A DNA stretch of 13,205 nt from Methanomicrobiales archaeon. Lineage in GTDB: Archaea; Halobacteriota; Methanomicrobia; Methanomicrobiales; JACTUA01. The stretch is from assembly GCA_028678905.1 (NCBI GenBank), contig JAJRCO010000257.1:1-13205 (forward strand), read 5' to 3'. Both the position numbers and the translations under genes were made by a program. Below, in pieces: positions 1 to 6,877 of this stretch. The notes beneath the pieces were generated by a model, which saw nothing but the letters and a program-made list of their open reading frames with translations, was not told where the DNA came from and did not search any database. Every line of letters begins with the position of its first letter. Within the stretch, counting starts at the first letter, position 1.

Positions 1-1212
1 GAGAACACCCCCGAGCAGGAGCTGGCGCGGCTGTTGGGACCTCGCCTTCTCTCCCTCCTTTCTGGTCAAGAACGGGTGGAACTTGAACGTTTCGAGATGG
101 AGATCGGAGAACTCGAGCTCTGGTTTCCAGGGGGAGGTATTTCTCCAGCTACCGCACCATCTCCACTTGAAGATCGACCAGCACCATCATCTCTCTTTCA
201 GGAATCGTTCTCTCCACCCACGGAGAAATTTCCCGGCCAGGTCCGCGAAATCGTGCTGGGGGCTAGATCCAGTGAGGGAGGAAGTCGAGGCAGTACGGTG
301 ATGATCGGGGGCGCCTCCTCCCCCGCCTACTGGTACGAGTATGCATCCCCCCGCCTCCCTGTAATTGCGCTGGATGTCTTCGATATGAATGTTGCGCTGC
401 CTCGACCGCTGAAAGAGAATATTGCTGACGTGATGGCCGATCCCGCGGCCTGGGCGAAAAGGAATGTGGAAAAATTCGGGGCTGAGGTGGTGACCATCCA
501 TCTAATGAGTACGGATCCCCTTATCCATGATACTTCGCCTTCGGATGCAGCCAGAACGGTAGAAGAAGTGCTTCAGGCAGTAGATGTGCCTCTTATTATC
601 GGGGGATGTGGTGATCCACGGAAGGATGCACAGGTTTTTACCCGTGTTGCAGAGGTAGCGTCAGGAGAGCGTGTGCTCCTGAATTCGGTGACTCTGGACA
701 TGGCCCAGGCAAGAACTCTGGAAACAGTCGCCAATGCGGCGAAGGAGCATGGACATTTACTTTTGGCCTTTACTGGTCTTGATCTGAATAGTGCAAAGGA
801 GCTCAACCGGAGGCTGTATGCGTACATTCCGCCTGAGCAGGTCGCAATGGATCTTACGACGGCAGCGCTGGGTTATGGGCTGGAATATTCTTTTACTATC
901 CACGAACGAGCCCGCATGGCTGCCCTGATGGGAGACGGAGAACTCCAGCACCCCACCGTTTCAGGATCAACCAATGCCTGGGCAGCACGGGAAGCGTGGA
1001 TGGCTCTCGATCCAGTATTCGGGCCACGGGAAGTCCGGGGGCCACTGTGGGAAACGATCACTGCCCTTTCCCTCCTCCTGGCCGGTCTGGATCTATTGAT
1101 GATGATGCATCCGGCTGCTGTACAGACAGTACGGGAAGTCACTCGCCACCTTATGACTACGGGGAAAGCTGGAAAGGATAGGGGCCTCGAATGGGTCAGG
1201 CTGGAGATCTGA
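1..1212 (+). CDS. cdhD: Acetyl-CoA decarbonylase/synthase delta subunit (CdhD), 5' end cut by window
   Basis: This is the small corrinoid iron-sulfur protein subunit of the archaeal CO dehydrogenase/acetyl-CoA synthase complex. With CdhE it carries a methyl group between tetrahydro(methano/sarcina)pterin and the acetyl-CoA synthase site. The frame is open from base 1, giving 403 residues against about 435 in methanogen homologues, so only a short N-terminal piece should be missing. A TTG at 34 is the first start-like codon inside, but residues before it read as protein, so I place the true start outside the window. Visible family blocks are an acidic N-terminal stretch (ERFEMEIGELEL), a Pro-rich linker, SEGGSRG, ALDVFDMNVALPRPLKEN, EKFGAEVVTIHLMSTDPLI, EEVLQAVDVPLIIGGCGDP, DLTTAALGYGLEYS, GSTNAWAAREAWM and a C-terminal LDLLMMMHP block. 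The fold would be a TIM barrel. The stop TGA (1210-1212) lies 2 nt before the chosen cdhE start. Family identity is very secure. Confidence 0.95.
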   Translation, partial: ENTPEQELARLLGPRLLSLLSGQERVELERFEMEIGELELWFPGGGISPATAPSPLEDRPAPSSLFQESFSPPTEKFPGQVREIVLGARSSEGGSRGSTVMIGGASSPAYWYEYASPRLPVIALDVFDMNVALPRPLKENIADVMADPAAWAKRNVEKFGAEVVTIHLMSTDPLIHDTSPSDAARTVEEVLQAVDVPLIIGGCGDPRKDAQVFTRVAEVASGERVLLNSVTLDMAQARTLETVANAAKEHGHLLLAFTGLDLNSAKELNRRLYAYIPPEQVAMDLTTAALGYGLEYSFTIHERARMAALMGDGELQHPTVSGSTNAWAAREAWMALDPVFGPREVRGPLWETITALSLLLAGLDLLMMMHPAAVQTVREVTRHLMTTGKAGKDRGLEWVRLEI

Positions 1213-1214
1213 GC

Positions 1215-2654
1215 ATGAAGGATAAGCCCGGAAGACGAAGCATCAAGGAGATCAGCCCTATCGATGTATACCGTCTGCTGCCAGGAACCGCCTGCAAGGA
1301 GTGTGGTGAGCCGAATTGTATGGCATTCGCCACCCGTCTGGTAAACGGAGAAGTCATGCTGGACGCATGTCCACCCTTGAGAATCCCGAAATACCAATCC
1401 CTCTATCAGCAGCTCCAGCAGCTGCTGGCTCCCGCAGTCCGAGCGGTGACTTTCGGTTTTGGAGACAGAGCGATCACTATCGGAGGTAAACACGTCCTCC
1501 AGAGGCACGAGTTAACCTATCATCACCCCCCACCGATCGCAATCGAGGTCTCCGACCAGATGGCGGAGAGCGAAATCGAAGAGCGGATACGAAAGACCCT
1601 GGCATTCTCTTATCTGTACATCGGAAGGGATCTCCGCCTCGATGCAATTGCTGTCCGCGCCGTCTCCGGTAATCCAACAGCTTTTGCTTCGGCGGTGAGG
1701 CATGTAGCCACTCTGACCGATCAACCAATCATACTCTGCACCCTCGATCCGCAGGTGATGGCGGCAGGTCTCGAAGAGATAAAGAATCGCCGACCTCTTC
1801 TCTATGCCGCAACCCAGGACAACTGGAAGGAGATGGGAGCGATAGCCCTTGCCCATCAGGTTCCCCTGGTAGTACATTCTCCAGGAGATATTGCTCTGCT
1901 ACGCAGTCTTACCCGGACGCTGCAGGAATGGGGAATTCGTGATCTGGTGATGGACCCGGGAACTTATGCAGAGGGAGGGCTCGCCGACACACTCCATACA
2001 TTCACCCTTATCAGACGTGCGGCATGCCACGACCAGGATGAATACCTGGGTTATCCAATGGTTGGAATTCCTATGGCTGTGTGGGCGACGGGGGAATTCT
2101 CGCCAGAAATGGAGAGCTGGAAGGAGGCGGTTGTCAGTTCTCTCCTTATTACCAGATATGCGGATCTCCTGGTCATGCACAGCATGGACGGGTGGGTCCT
2201 GCTCCCACAATTAATATGGAGGTTCAACCTCTATACCGATCCTCGGAAACCGGTCTCGGTAGAAGCAGGACTTCGCGAGTTCGGAACTCCCACCCCCGAT
2301 TCGCCCGTATTGTTAACGACCAACTATGCGCTTACCTATTTCACTGTTGAATCGGATATCAAAAGTGCACATCTTGACTGTTATCTTGTTGTGGTGGATA
2401 CCAGTGGAATCAGTGTAGAGAGTGCGGTTGCCGGGCGATATCTGACCCCAGAAACCATTGCCACGGCGATGAATGAGAGCGGGGTTCGAGAGAAAGTCGG
2501 TCATCATACCCTGATACTTCCTGGACTTGCTGCCAGGCTCAGCGGAGAAGTTGAGGAGGTAACAGGGTGGCGGGTTCTGGTGGGCTCAAAAGATTCCTCC
2601 GGAATTCCATCGTTTATCAAGGAGCACTGGCCGCCGGATGAGGCAACAGACTGA
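1215..2654 (+). CDS. cdhE: Acetyl-CoA decarbonylase/synthase gamma subunit (CdhE), corrinoid iron-sulfur protein large subunit
   Basis: This is the large subunit of the corrinoid iron-sulfur protein, which binds a [4Fe-4S] cluster and the methyl-carrying corrinoid. The product is 479 aa, normal for the family. Near the N terminus C27-x2-C30-x4-C35-x16-C52 (within ACKECGEPNCMAFATRL and LDACPPL) is the cluster motif. GGKHVLQRHELTYHHPPPIA and a TIM-barrel core follow. The C-terminal region (LTTNYALTYFTVESDI, DTSGISVESAVAGRYLTPE, LILPGLAARLSGEVEE, GWRVLVG) is the corrinoid-binding domain. An upstream in-frame ATG at 1191 would overlap cdhD. I prefer 1215 because GGAG at 1203-1206 sits 8 nt upstream and the extra eight residues do not look like the family. 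The 3' end overlaps the next gene by 17 nt, pointing to a single cotranscribed, translationally coupled unit. Confidence 0.95.
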   Translation: MKDKPGRRSIKEISPIDVYRLLPGTACKECGEPNCMAFATRLVNGEVMLDACPPLRIPKYQSLYQQLQQLLAPAVRAVTFGFGDRAITIGGKHVLQRHELTYHHPPPIAIEVSDQMAESEIEERIRKTLAFSYLYIGRDLRLDAIAVRAVSGNPTAFASAVRHVATLTDQPIILCTLDPQVMAAGLEEIKNRRPLLYAATQDNWKEMGAIALAHQVPLVVHSPGDIALLRSLTRTLQEWGIRDLVMDPGTYAEGGLADTLHTFTLIRRAACHDQDEYLGYPMVGIPMAVWATGEFSPEMESWKEAVVSSLLITRYADLLVMHSMDGWVLLPQLIWRFNLYTDPRKPVSVEAGLREFGTPTPDSPVLLTTNYALTYFTVESDIKSAHLDCYLVVVDTSGISVESAVAGRYLTPETIATAMNESGVREKVGHHTLILPGLAARLSGEVEEVTGWRVLVGSKDSSGIPSFIKEHWPPDEATD

Positions 2655-4485
2655 GCCCCCGATACGAATATACATCCATCCCTTTGAACGCGAAATTCAG
2701 GTCCCACGGGGTTCCCTGCTGATTGATGCGTTGAGAGAGGCGGGCTTCCATATCGAGAGTATCTGCGGAGGTAAAGGATTCTGCAAAAAGTGCCGGGTGA
2801 TTCTCCACAGAGGGAAATACGATCCGATAGCCACCGACCACCAGAAAGGGTTCACACCTCAGGAGGTGAACCTGGGATATCTGCTCGCCTGCAGAGTAAG
2901 GATGCAGGAAAATTGTGAAATCACCATTCCAGTTGAAAGTCGCATAGACGCCCCCCAAATTCTTCTGGCGGTTCAGCTACAAAATGGCCCGATTAAACCG
3001 GCAGTCAGTATCCATAATGTGCAGAAAATCCCCGCACCGTATCTACCCTTTACGTCCGGCGAGGTCCGGCTGGAAGGTTACACCGGTATGAGGCCGCTGA
3101 TGACTACGGAAATACATCGCCGCATGACGGTAGGAGGGGGAGTTCTGGCGACCGTAAGCTATGCTAGTGGGATCCCTGAAGTGATCAAAGTCGATGACAC
3201 GTATGAAAAGACAACACCATATGGACTGGCAATAGATCTGGGAACGACGACGGTGGTATGTCTTCTGGTCAATCTCCAGGATGGACGCCTGGCCGGTGGG
3301 GAGTCGGCCATGAATGAGCAGATTACCTATGGGGAGGAGGTTATTAGCCGGATCGCATTTACGTCTAAAAGCGAGGGACTCTCAACCCTTCAGCAGGCTG
3401 CGATATCGAGCATCAATAAGGTTATTGATCAAATCATCAGCAAAAGTGGAATCGAACGAGACCAGATTGTAGATGTCTGCGTAGGGGGCAATACGGTGAT
3501 GAACTATATATTGACCGGAACCGATCCACTATCCCTGGAGTATGCAGATGCCCCGGTCGTTTCACGGCTGCCAATAGCCGAAGCCGATTCCCTTGGTCTG
3601 AACGTCTGCAGAAAAGCAAAAATTTATTGTCTTCCCAATGTGAGCAGATTTCTTGGGGGGGATGCGATAGGGGATGTGTTGACGAGTGGAATTCATCTGT
3701 CCAAAGCGCTATCCCTTCTCATCGATCTTGGCACCAATGGCGAAGTTATCCTCGGTAACTGCGATTGGCTTGCTTCTGCTTCCTGTGCTTCGGGTCCTGC
3801 GTTCGAAGGTGGTGGAATTCTTCACGGAATGCGGGCAATGCGGGGGGCAATCGATCATGTGGGTATCGAACCGGAAACAAAAGCCCCCTCACTTAATGTC
3901 ATAGGTGAGAATCAGCCCCGAGGTATCTGCGGATCGGGAATCATCGATGCGGTCTGCGGTCTTTTCCGTGCTGGTATTCTTGATTTCACCGGCAGATTCG
4001 TTGATGGTAGTTCCCCCTGGGTGCGGGAAGGATCGCAGGGTTTGGAGTATCTGATTGCTCCTGCGTCCATGACTCAGATCGGGAGGGATATTGTAATCAC
4101 TCAGCAGGATTTGGCCTATATCATGGATTCCAAGGCGGCGGTATGCGGAGCGATCAGTGTCCTGATGAAGAAATATCGAGTCACTCTGGAAGCGATGCAG
4201 AACGTGTACCTTGCAGGTGCCTTTGGCACGTACATAAATCCTGCTATTTTAATGGAGTTCGGAGTTATTCCCGCGTTTCCAAACGCGACCTTTCACCAGA
4301 TCGGTAATGGTTCGCTTTCTGGTTCCCTGGCGGCCCTCCTCTCTCTCGACCAACGGAAAGTGGCAGAGAATATTGCAAATAAAATGGTCTATATCGATCT
4401 CCTCACCGATATGGATTTTACCGAAGAATATACTGCGGCACTCTATATTCCGGGGAAGAAAGAATTATTCCCTGGTCGGGTCTGA
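2638..4485 (+). CDS. RACo-like corrinoid-protein reactivating ATPase (2Fe-2S ferredoxin + ASKHA/DUF4445)
   Basis: This protein resembles RACo, the reductive activator of the corrinoid iron-sulfur protein. RACo uses ATP and a [2Fe-2S] cluster to return accidentally oxidised Co(II) to Co(I). The product is 615 aa, the size of bacterial RACo (about 630). Residues 1-100 are a ferredoxin domain with C43-x5-C49-x2-C52 (SICGGKGFCKKC) and C85. After a linker comes the actin-like ATPase: phosphate-1 loop AIDLGTTTVV (198-207), GGNTVMNYIL, the second phosphate loop LLIDLGTNGEV (360-370), ASCASGPAFEGGGI (380-393), RGICGSGIIDAV (428-439) and the adenosine-side motif VYLAGAFGTYINP (523-535). The ATG at 2638 overlaps cdhE, and GGAG at 2621-2624 is rather far upstream (13 nt). 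Position behind cdhDE supports CdhDE as the client. Archaeal RamA-type activators instead carry C-terminal ferredoxin cysteines, so this is the other architecture. The exact client is inferred. Confidence 0.88.
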   Translation: MRQQTEPPIRIYIHPFEREIQVPRGSLLIDALREAGFHIESICGGKGFCKKCRVILHRGKYDPIATDHQKGFTPQEVNLGYLLACRVRMQENCEITIPVESRIDAPQILLAVQLQNGPIKPAVSIHNVQKIPAPYLPFTSGEVRLEGYTGMRPLMTTEIHRRMTVGGGVLATVSYASGIPEVIKVDDTYEKTTPYGLAIDLGTTTVVCLLVNLQDGRLAGGESAMNEQITYGEEVISRIAFTSKSEGLSTLQQAAISSINKVIDQIISKSGIERDQIVDVCVGGNTVMNYILTGTDPLSLEYADAPVVSRLPIAEADSLGLNVCRKAKIYCLPNVSRFLGGDAIGDVLTSGIHLSKALSLLIDLGTNGEVILGNCDWLASASCASGPAFEGGGILHGMRAMRGAIDHVGIEPETKAPSLNVIGENQPRGICGSGIIDAVCGLFRAGILDFTGRFVDGSSPWVREGSQGLEYLIAPASMTQIGRDIVITQQDLAYIMDSKAAVCGAISVLMKKYRVTLEAMQNVYLAGAFGTYINPAILMEFGVIPAFPNATFHQIGNGSLSGSLAALLSLDQRKVAENIANKMVYIDLLTDMDFTEEYTAALYIPGKKELFPGRV

Positions 4486-4967
4486 ATATCCCCCGATAGG
4501 CGGATCTTGAGGGAACACCACAAGATGTCTAATATTTTAGGAGCGCAATTCCTTAACGGTCAGAATTGAGAATTTCAGGCCCCCATGGGGCATGGAGCGC
4601 ATCACTTCAGATATGCCACGTTTGGAGCAGAGGACCAAACCGGGGGACCTGACGGAGAAATATAATGATGCAGGGTTTATCAACTTTTATATTTTACATC
4701 ACAAAAAGTCATTAAAATGAGCGTATAGTGTTTTTTCAGACTCTTTTGTGGTTTAAATGATTAAACGTGTATCAACTTCTTTATTTTTTGATCATGTAGT
4801 TTTTTTTGGACTTATTCCATACATCTTAGGATTATTTGTGACCCGATCACCAGGAGATAAAACGGTGGACTCCGGATTAATAAGTAAGAAGAAAAAGCGC
4901 ATATCAGGAAGTATTTATCCTTGGGGACTAACTCGAATCTGGTGCAGAATCACCGGAGTGCATACCT
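4486..4967. other. AT-rich intergenic spacer after the ACDS operon
   Basis: I find no convincing gene here. Just after the operon a 6-bp inverted repeat (ATCTTG 4504-4509, CAAGAT 4521-4526) precedes an AT-rich stretch and could mark transcript end. A perfect 10-bp palindrome CCCCATGGGG lies at 4581-4590. A strong TATA-like run (CTTTTATATTTTA, 4684-4696), T-rich tracts near 4731 and 4800, and a second TATA-like GTATTTAT at 4911-4918 follow. The last is well placed for the zinc-ribbon gene. The first has no clear client. It could start an untranslated transcript or a long leader. Confidence 0.6.
4911..4918 (+). promoter_or_regulatory. Candidate TATA box for the zinc-ribbon gene
   Basis: GTATTTAT is centred about 53 nt before the ATG at 4968. 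With the usual archaeal spacing of about 26 nt, transcription would start near 4941 and give a short leader containing the GGAG at 4955-4958. The match to the consensus is only moderate. Confidence 0.4.
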
Positions 4968-5099
4968 ATGGCAATCAAAGTAGTCACCTGTCTTCAATGC
5001 AAGCATACTTGGGCAACGGCCCAGTCCCCAAAAGTGTGCCCGAAGTGTCAATCCAAAGACTGGAATAAAACTACAGGAAACAAACTGATCACCCTGTAG
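4968..5099 (+). CDS. Small zinc-ribbon protein (43 aa)
   Basis: This short gene has a good ribosome binding site (GGAG 4955-4958, 9 nt spacing) and encodes 43 residues. Two Cys pairs, C8-x2-C11 (VTCLQCKHTW) and C24-x2-C27 (KVCPKCQSKDW), are separated by 12 residues with an aromatic after each knuckle. This is the classic layout of a single zinc-ribbon (rubredoxin-like knuckle) domain. The tail is basic and ends NKLITL. Such minimal ribbons bind nucleic acid or protein partners, or occasionally iron; nothing here decides which. It is monocistronic: a spacer precedes it and a hairpin (5130-5143) follows. Coding is supported by the SD, the paired cysteines and the compact fold-sized length. The specific role is unknown. 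Confidence 0.72.
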   Translation: MAIKVVTCLQCKHTWATAQSPKVCPKCQSKDWNKTTGNKLITL

Positions 5100-5129
5100 C
5101 CTGTTTCTGCAGTCTTGGATCTTTTTCGT

Positions 5130-5143
5130 GGAGCATTCGCTCC
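5130..5143 (+). terminator. Small hairpin after the zinc-ribbon gene
   Basis: GGAGC-ATTC-GCTCC forms a perfect 5-bp stem with a 4-nt loop, 30 nt after the zinc-ribbon stop, followed by a pyrimidine-rich stretch (TTCTATTCATCCCTTT). It could end that transcript. Archaeal termination relies mainly on T-tracts, so this is tentative. Confidence 0.3.
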
Positions 5144-5237
5144 TTCTATTCATCCCTTTGCAGCCAATACCCTTATTGCCGATCGATTCCATGAACCAGC
5201 CGGTTATATTTCACTAAGCGCAGATTGGAGAACCGAT

Positions 5238-5714
5238 ATGGTGACGGAGAAAGCAACGTTTGGAGCAGGATGCTTCTGGGGTGTGGAGGAGGCCTTCCGG
5301 ACCATTAAGGGGGTGCTCTCTACCCAGGTGGGGTACACAGGCGGAAGCCTGCAAAATCCAACGTACGAGCAGGTAAGTACAGGCACCACAGGGCATGCAG
5401 AGGCAGTGCAAGTCGTCTTTGATCCCGATCAAATCGGTTATCAGGAATTGCTGGACGTGTTCTGGAAGATTCATGACCCCACCCAGCTGAACCGGCAGGG
5501 GCCTGATATCGGCACCAACTATCGATCGGTAATCTTCTATCATACCCCACAGCAGAAGAAAGAGGCAGAAGCATCAAAGCAGCGGCTCGCGGAATCAAGG
5601 CGATATCGAAAACCTATCGCGACGGAGATTATCCCAGCCACCACATTCTGGAGGGCGGAAGAATATCATCAAAGATATTTTGAAAAACGAGGTGGGGGAC
5701 GCTGCCATGTGTAA
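5238..5714 (+). CDS. msrA: Peptide-methionine (S)-S-oxide reductase MsrA
   Basis: This enzyme repairs S-methionine sulfoxide in oxidised proteins using a thiol relay. The product is 158 aa, a standard length. The catalytic motif GAGCFWG lies at residues 9-15 (nucleophile C12). Other family blocks are VGYTGG (31-36), PTYEQVSTGTTGHAEAVQV (41-59), IHDPTQLNRQGPDIGTNYRS (78-97) and AEEYHQRYFEK (140-150). C156 near the C-terminal end (GGGRCHV) is the probable resolving cysteine. The frame is open upstream to 5115, but I start at ATG 5238 because family homology begins there and GGAG at 5227-5230 is 7 nt away. A TATA-like TTATATT lies at about 5204-5210. If it is used, the leader is nearly absent and the GGAG may not be transcribed, so the promoter could lie further up. 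Confidence 0.95.
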   Translation: MVTEKATFGAGCFWGVEEAFRTIKGVLSTQVGYTGGSLQNPTYEQVSTGTTGHAEAVQVVFDPDQIGYQELLDVFWKIHDPTQLNRQGPDIGTNYRSVIFYHTPQQKKEAEASKQRLAESRRYRKPIATEIIPATTFWRAEEYHQRYFEKRGGGRCHV

Positions 5715-5917
5715 TGAGGTATGGACTTTTTTTAACCAGGAACGAAAAGAAGAATCCGGGGGGTTTTCAGTGCGTTCTCTGGGGGAGGGTGTATAACTTT
5801 CCCGAGAAATTCGCACTTTTCCTTGAATCCAGTGATCCCATTTGATTGCGCTTCAGTTGCCGATCTCGGACGCTGGTGGAAAGATTCATAAATCCTGCTT
5901 GTAGTAGGAAAGGTATC

Positions 5918-6682
5918 ATGGCGTCCCTGCTCCTCATTCCAGCGGTTGTCATCGCCCTCGGGGTCACACTCTTTTTTTTGTGGTGGGTGCGGAGAATTGA
6001 AGTAAACCATCGTGAGCCCTGGAGAGTAGTCCTGATCGGGTTCCTCCTTGGTGCCGTTGTGACGGTAATCGGGGGTGCATATCTCGAATCTTTTCTTCTG
6101 CTTGCTCTGCAGGGCCTCGCCCGTGCCTACCTGAATATCGATGTCGGTCTCATCGGAGTACTGGGGGCAATATTCATCGCTCCCGTCGCAGAAGAACTGA
6201 TGAAGGCTCTGGGCATCATCGGGATGCGGTCGCACATCGATGAGGTAGAAGACGGGATTGTGTATGGTGCGGCAGTGGGTCTGGGTTTTGCCGCAACAGA
6301 AAATGTCCTCTATTTTGCCAGCGCCATCACTGCGGGTGGTGCGATCGCTCTTGCGGGAACCGCGATCATCCGTTCGCTCTCCTCTACCCTGTTGCATCTG
6401 GGTGCCACGGGTTTATCCGGATATGGATTTGGTCTCTACTACGGGCGCTGCAGGGGCAAACCCCGGTGGGGGATCTACGTTTTCGGAGCCATGCTCTTTC
6501 ATGGTATTTTCAATCTGCTCGCGAGCCTGCAGGTACTCGCGAATTCCTTCACCCAGCAGATATTATTTGGGGTCGGAGGACTGCTTATTGCGGTGGTCAT
6601 GGTGTGGGCACTGTTTGTCTGGTTGCAGAGGAAACTTCACGAACTGGACAGAAACGTGTATACGGAAATTCCCGAATGCTAG
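5918..6682 (+). CDS. PrsW-family intramembrane glutamic-type protease
   Basis: This is a multi-spanning membrane protein of the PrsW family, relatives of which cleave membrane anti-sigma factors in Bacillus. Archaea lack such sigma factors, so its substrate here is unknown. The product is 254 aa with about seven hydrophobic segments. Signature motifs are EExxK in APVAEELMKALG (E92, E93, K96), the DGIVYGAAVGLGFAATEN block (112-129) with FxxxE (F124, E128), and FHGIFN (H195, N199). A short basic, acidic-ended tail follows the last membrane segment. The start is ATG 5918 with a GGAAAGG sequence at 5907-5913. An upstream in-frame ATG at 5846 would add 24 polar residues ahead of the first hydrophobic helix and has no ribosome binding site. 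It is 203 nt downstream of msrA and is probably transcribed separately. Confidence 0.88.
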   Translation: MASLLLIPAVVIALGVTLFFLWWVRRIEVNHREPWRVVLIGFLLGAVVTVIGGAYLESFLLLALQGLARAYLNIDVGLIGVLGAIFIAPVAEELMKALGIIGMRSHIDEVEDGIVYGAAVGLGFAATENVLYFASAITAGGAIALAGTAIIRSLSSTLLHLGATGLSGYGFGLYYGRCRGKPRWGIYVFGAMLFHGIFNLLASLQVLANSFTQQILFGVGGLLIAVVMVWALFVWLQRKLHELDRNVYTEIPEC

Positions 6683-6692
6683 GGATCCCCTA

Positions 6693-6800
6693 ATGAATAT
6701 CCTGGTCATCTACGGGCAGAAGGCAGTCCCAGGAATGGCCGTATCATCCCAGCTCCTGTTTTTGAGCCGAAAATGGTATACATTCGAAGACGATCTCTAA
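6693..6800 (+). CDS. Possible 35-aa small protein downstream of the PrsW gene
   Basis: A short ORF begins 10 nt after the PrsW stop, with AGGG at 6681-6684 about 8 nt before its ATG. It encodes 35 residues starting MNILVIYGQKAVPGMA and ending WYTFEDDL. Many codons end in C or G (ATC, CTG, GTC, ATC, TAC), like neighbouring genes, which mildly favours coding. I recognise no family. A short hydrophobic start followed by a charged end could equally be chance. It would end before the TATA box of the next gene. Confidence 0.25.
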   Translation: MNILVIYGQKAVPGMAVSSQLLFLSRKWYTFEDDL

Positions 6801-6832
6801 GGTTTTTAAGGGCGGGTCGGACGCAAGAAACG

Positions 6833-6842
6833 ATATATATAC
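6833..6842 (+). promoter_or_regulatory. TATA box for the disulfide reductase gene
   Basis: ATATATATAC is a strong archaeal TATA element. Its centre near 6837 predicts a transcription start near 6863, giving a leader of about 15 nt that contains the GGAG at 6871-6874. This spacing also supports ATG 6878 as the start codon. Confidence 0.65.
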
Positions 6843-6877
6843 TCCTCCCCCTATGGAATGACCGGTGGATGGAGAAC

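Noticed and set aside
1191..1214. Upstream ATG for cdhE at 1191
   Set aside because: ATG 1215 has a well-placed GGAG, and the extra residues are not family-like.
4592..4720. 42-codon frame (MERITSDMPRLEQRTKPGDL...) in the spacer after the ACDS operon
   Set aside because: It reads somewhat like protein but lacks a ribosome binding site and any recognisable motif, and its end runs through a TATA-like AT tract.
4757..5068. 103-codon + frame beginning MIKRVSTSLFF
   Set aside because: It has no ribosome binding site, shows no family features, and its second half overlaps the better-supported zinc-ribbon gene in another frame.
5714..5845. 43-codon frame starting in a TAATG overlap with the msrA stop
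   Set aside because: The purine-rich candidate ribosome site is about 14 nt away, codon choice is unlike the neighbours, and no family is recognisable.
5732..6397. 221-codon minus-strand frame over the PrsW gene
   Set aside because: It is antisense to a clear PrsW-family coding region with intact motifs.
6680..6692. Near-palindrome TAGGGATCCCCTA at the PrsW stop codon
   Set aside because: It is a short stem with a 3-nt loop and no T-tract, so it is too weak to call a terminator or operator.
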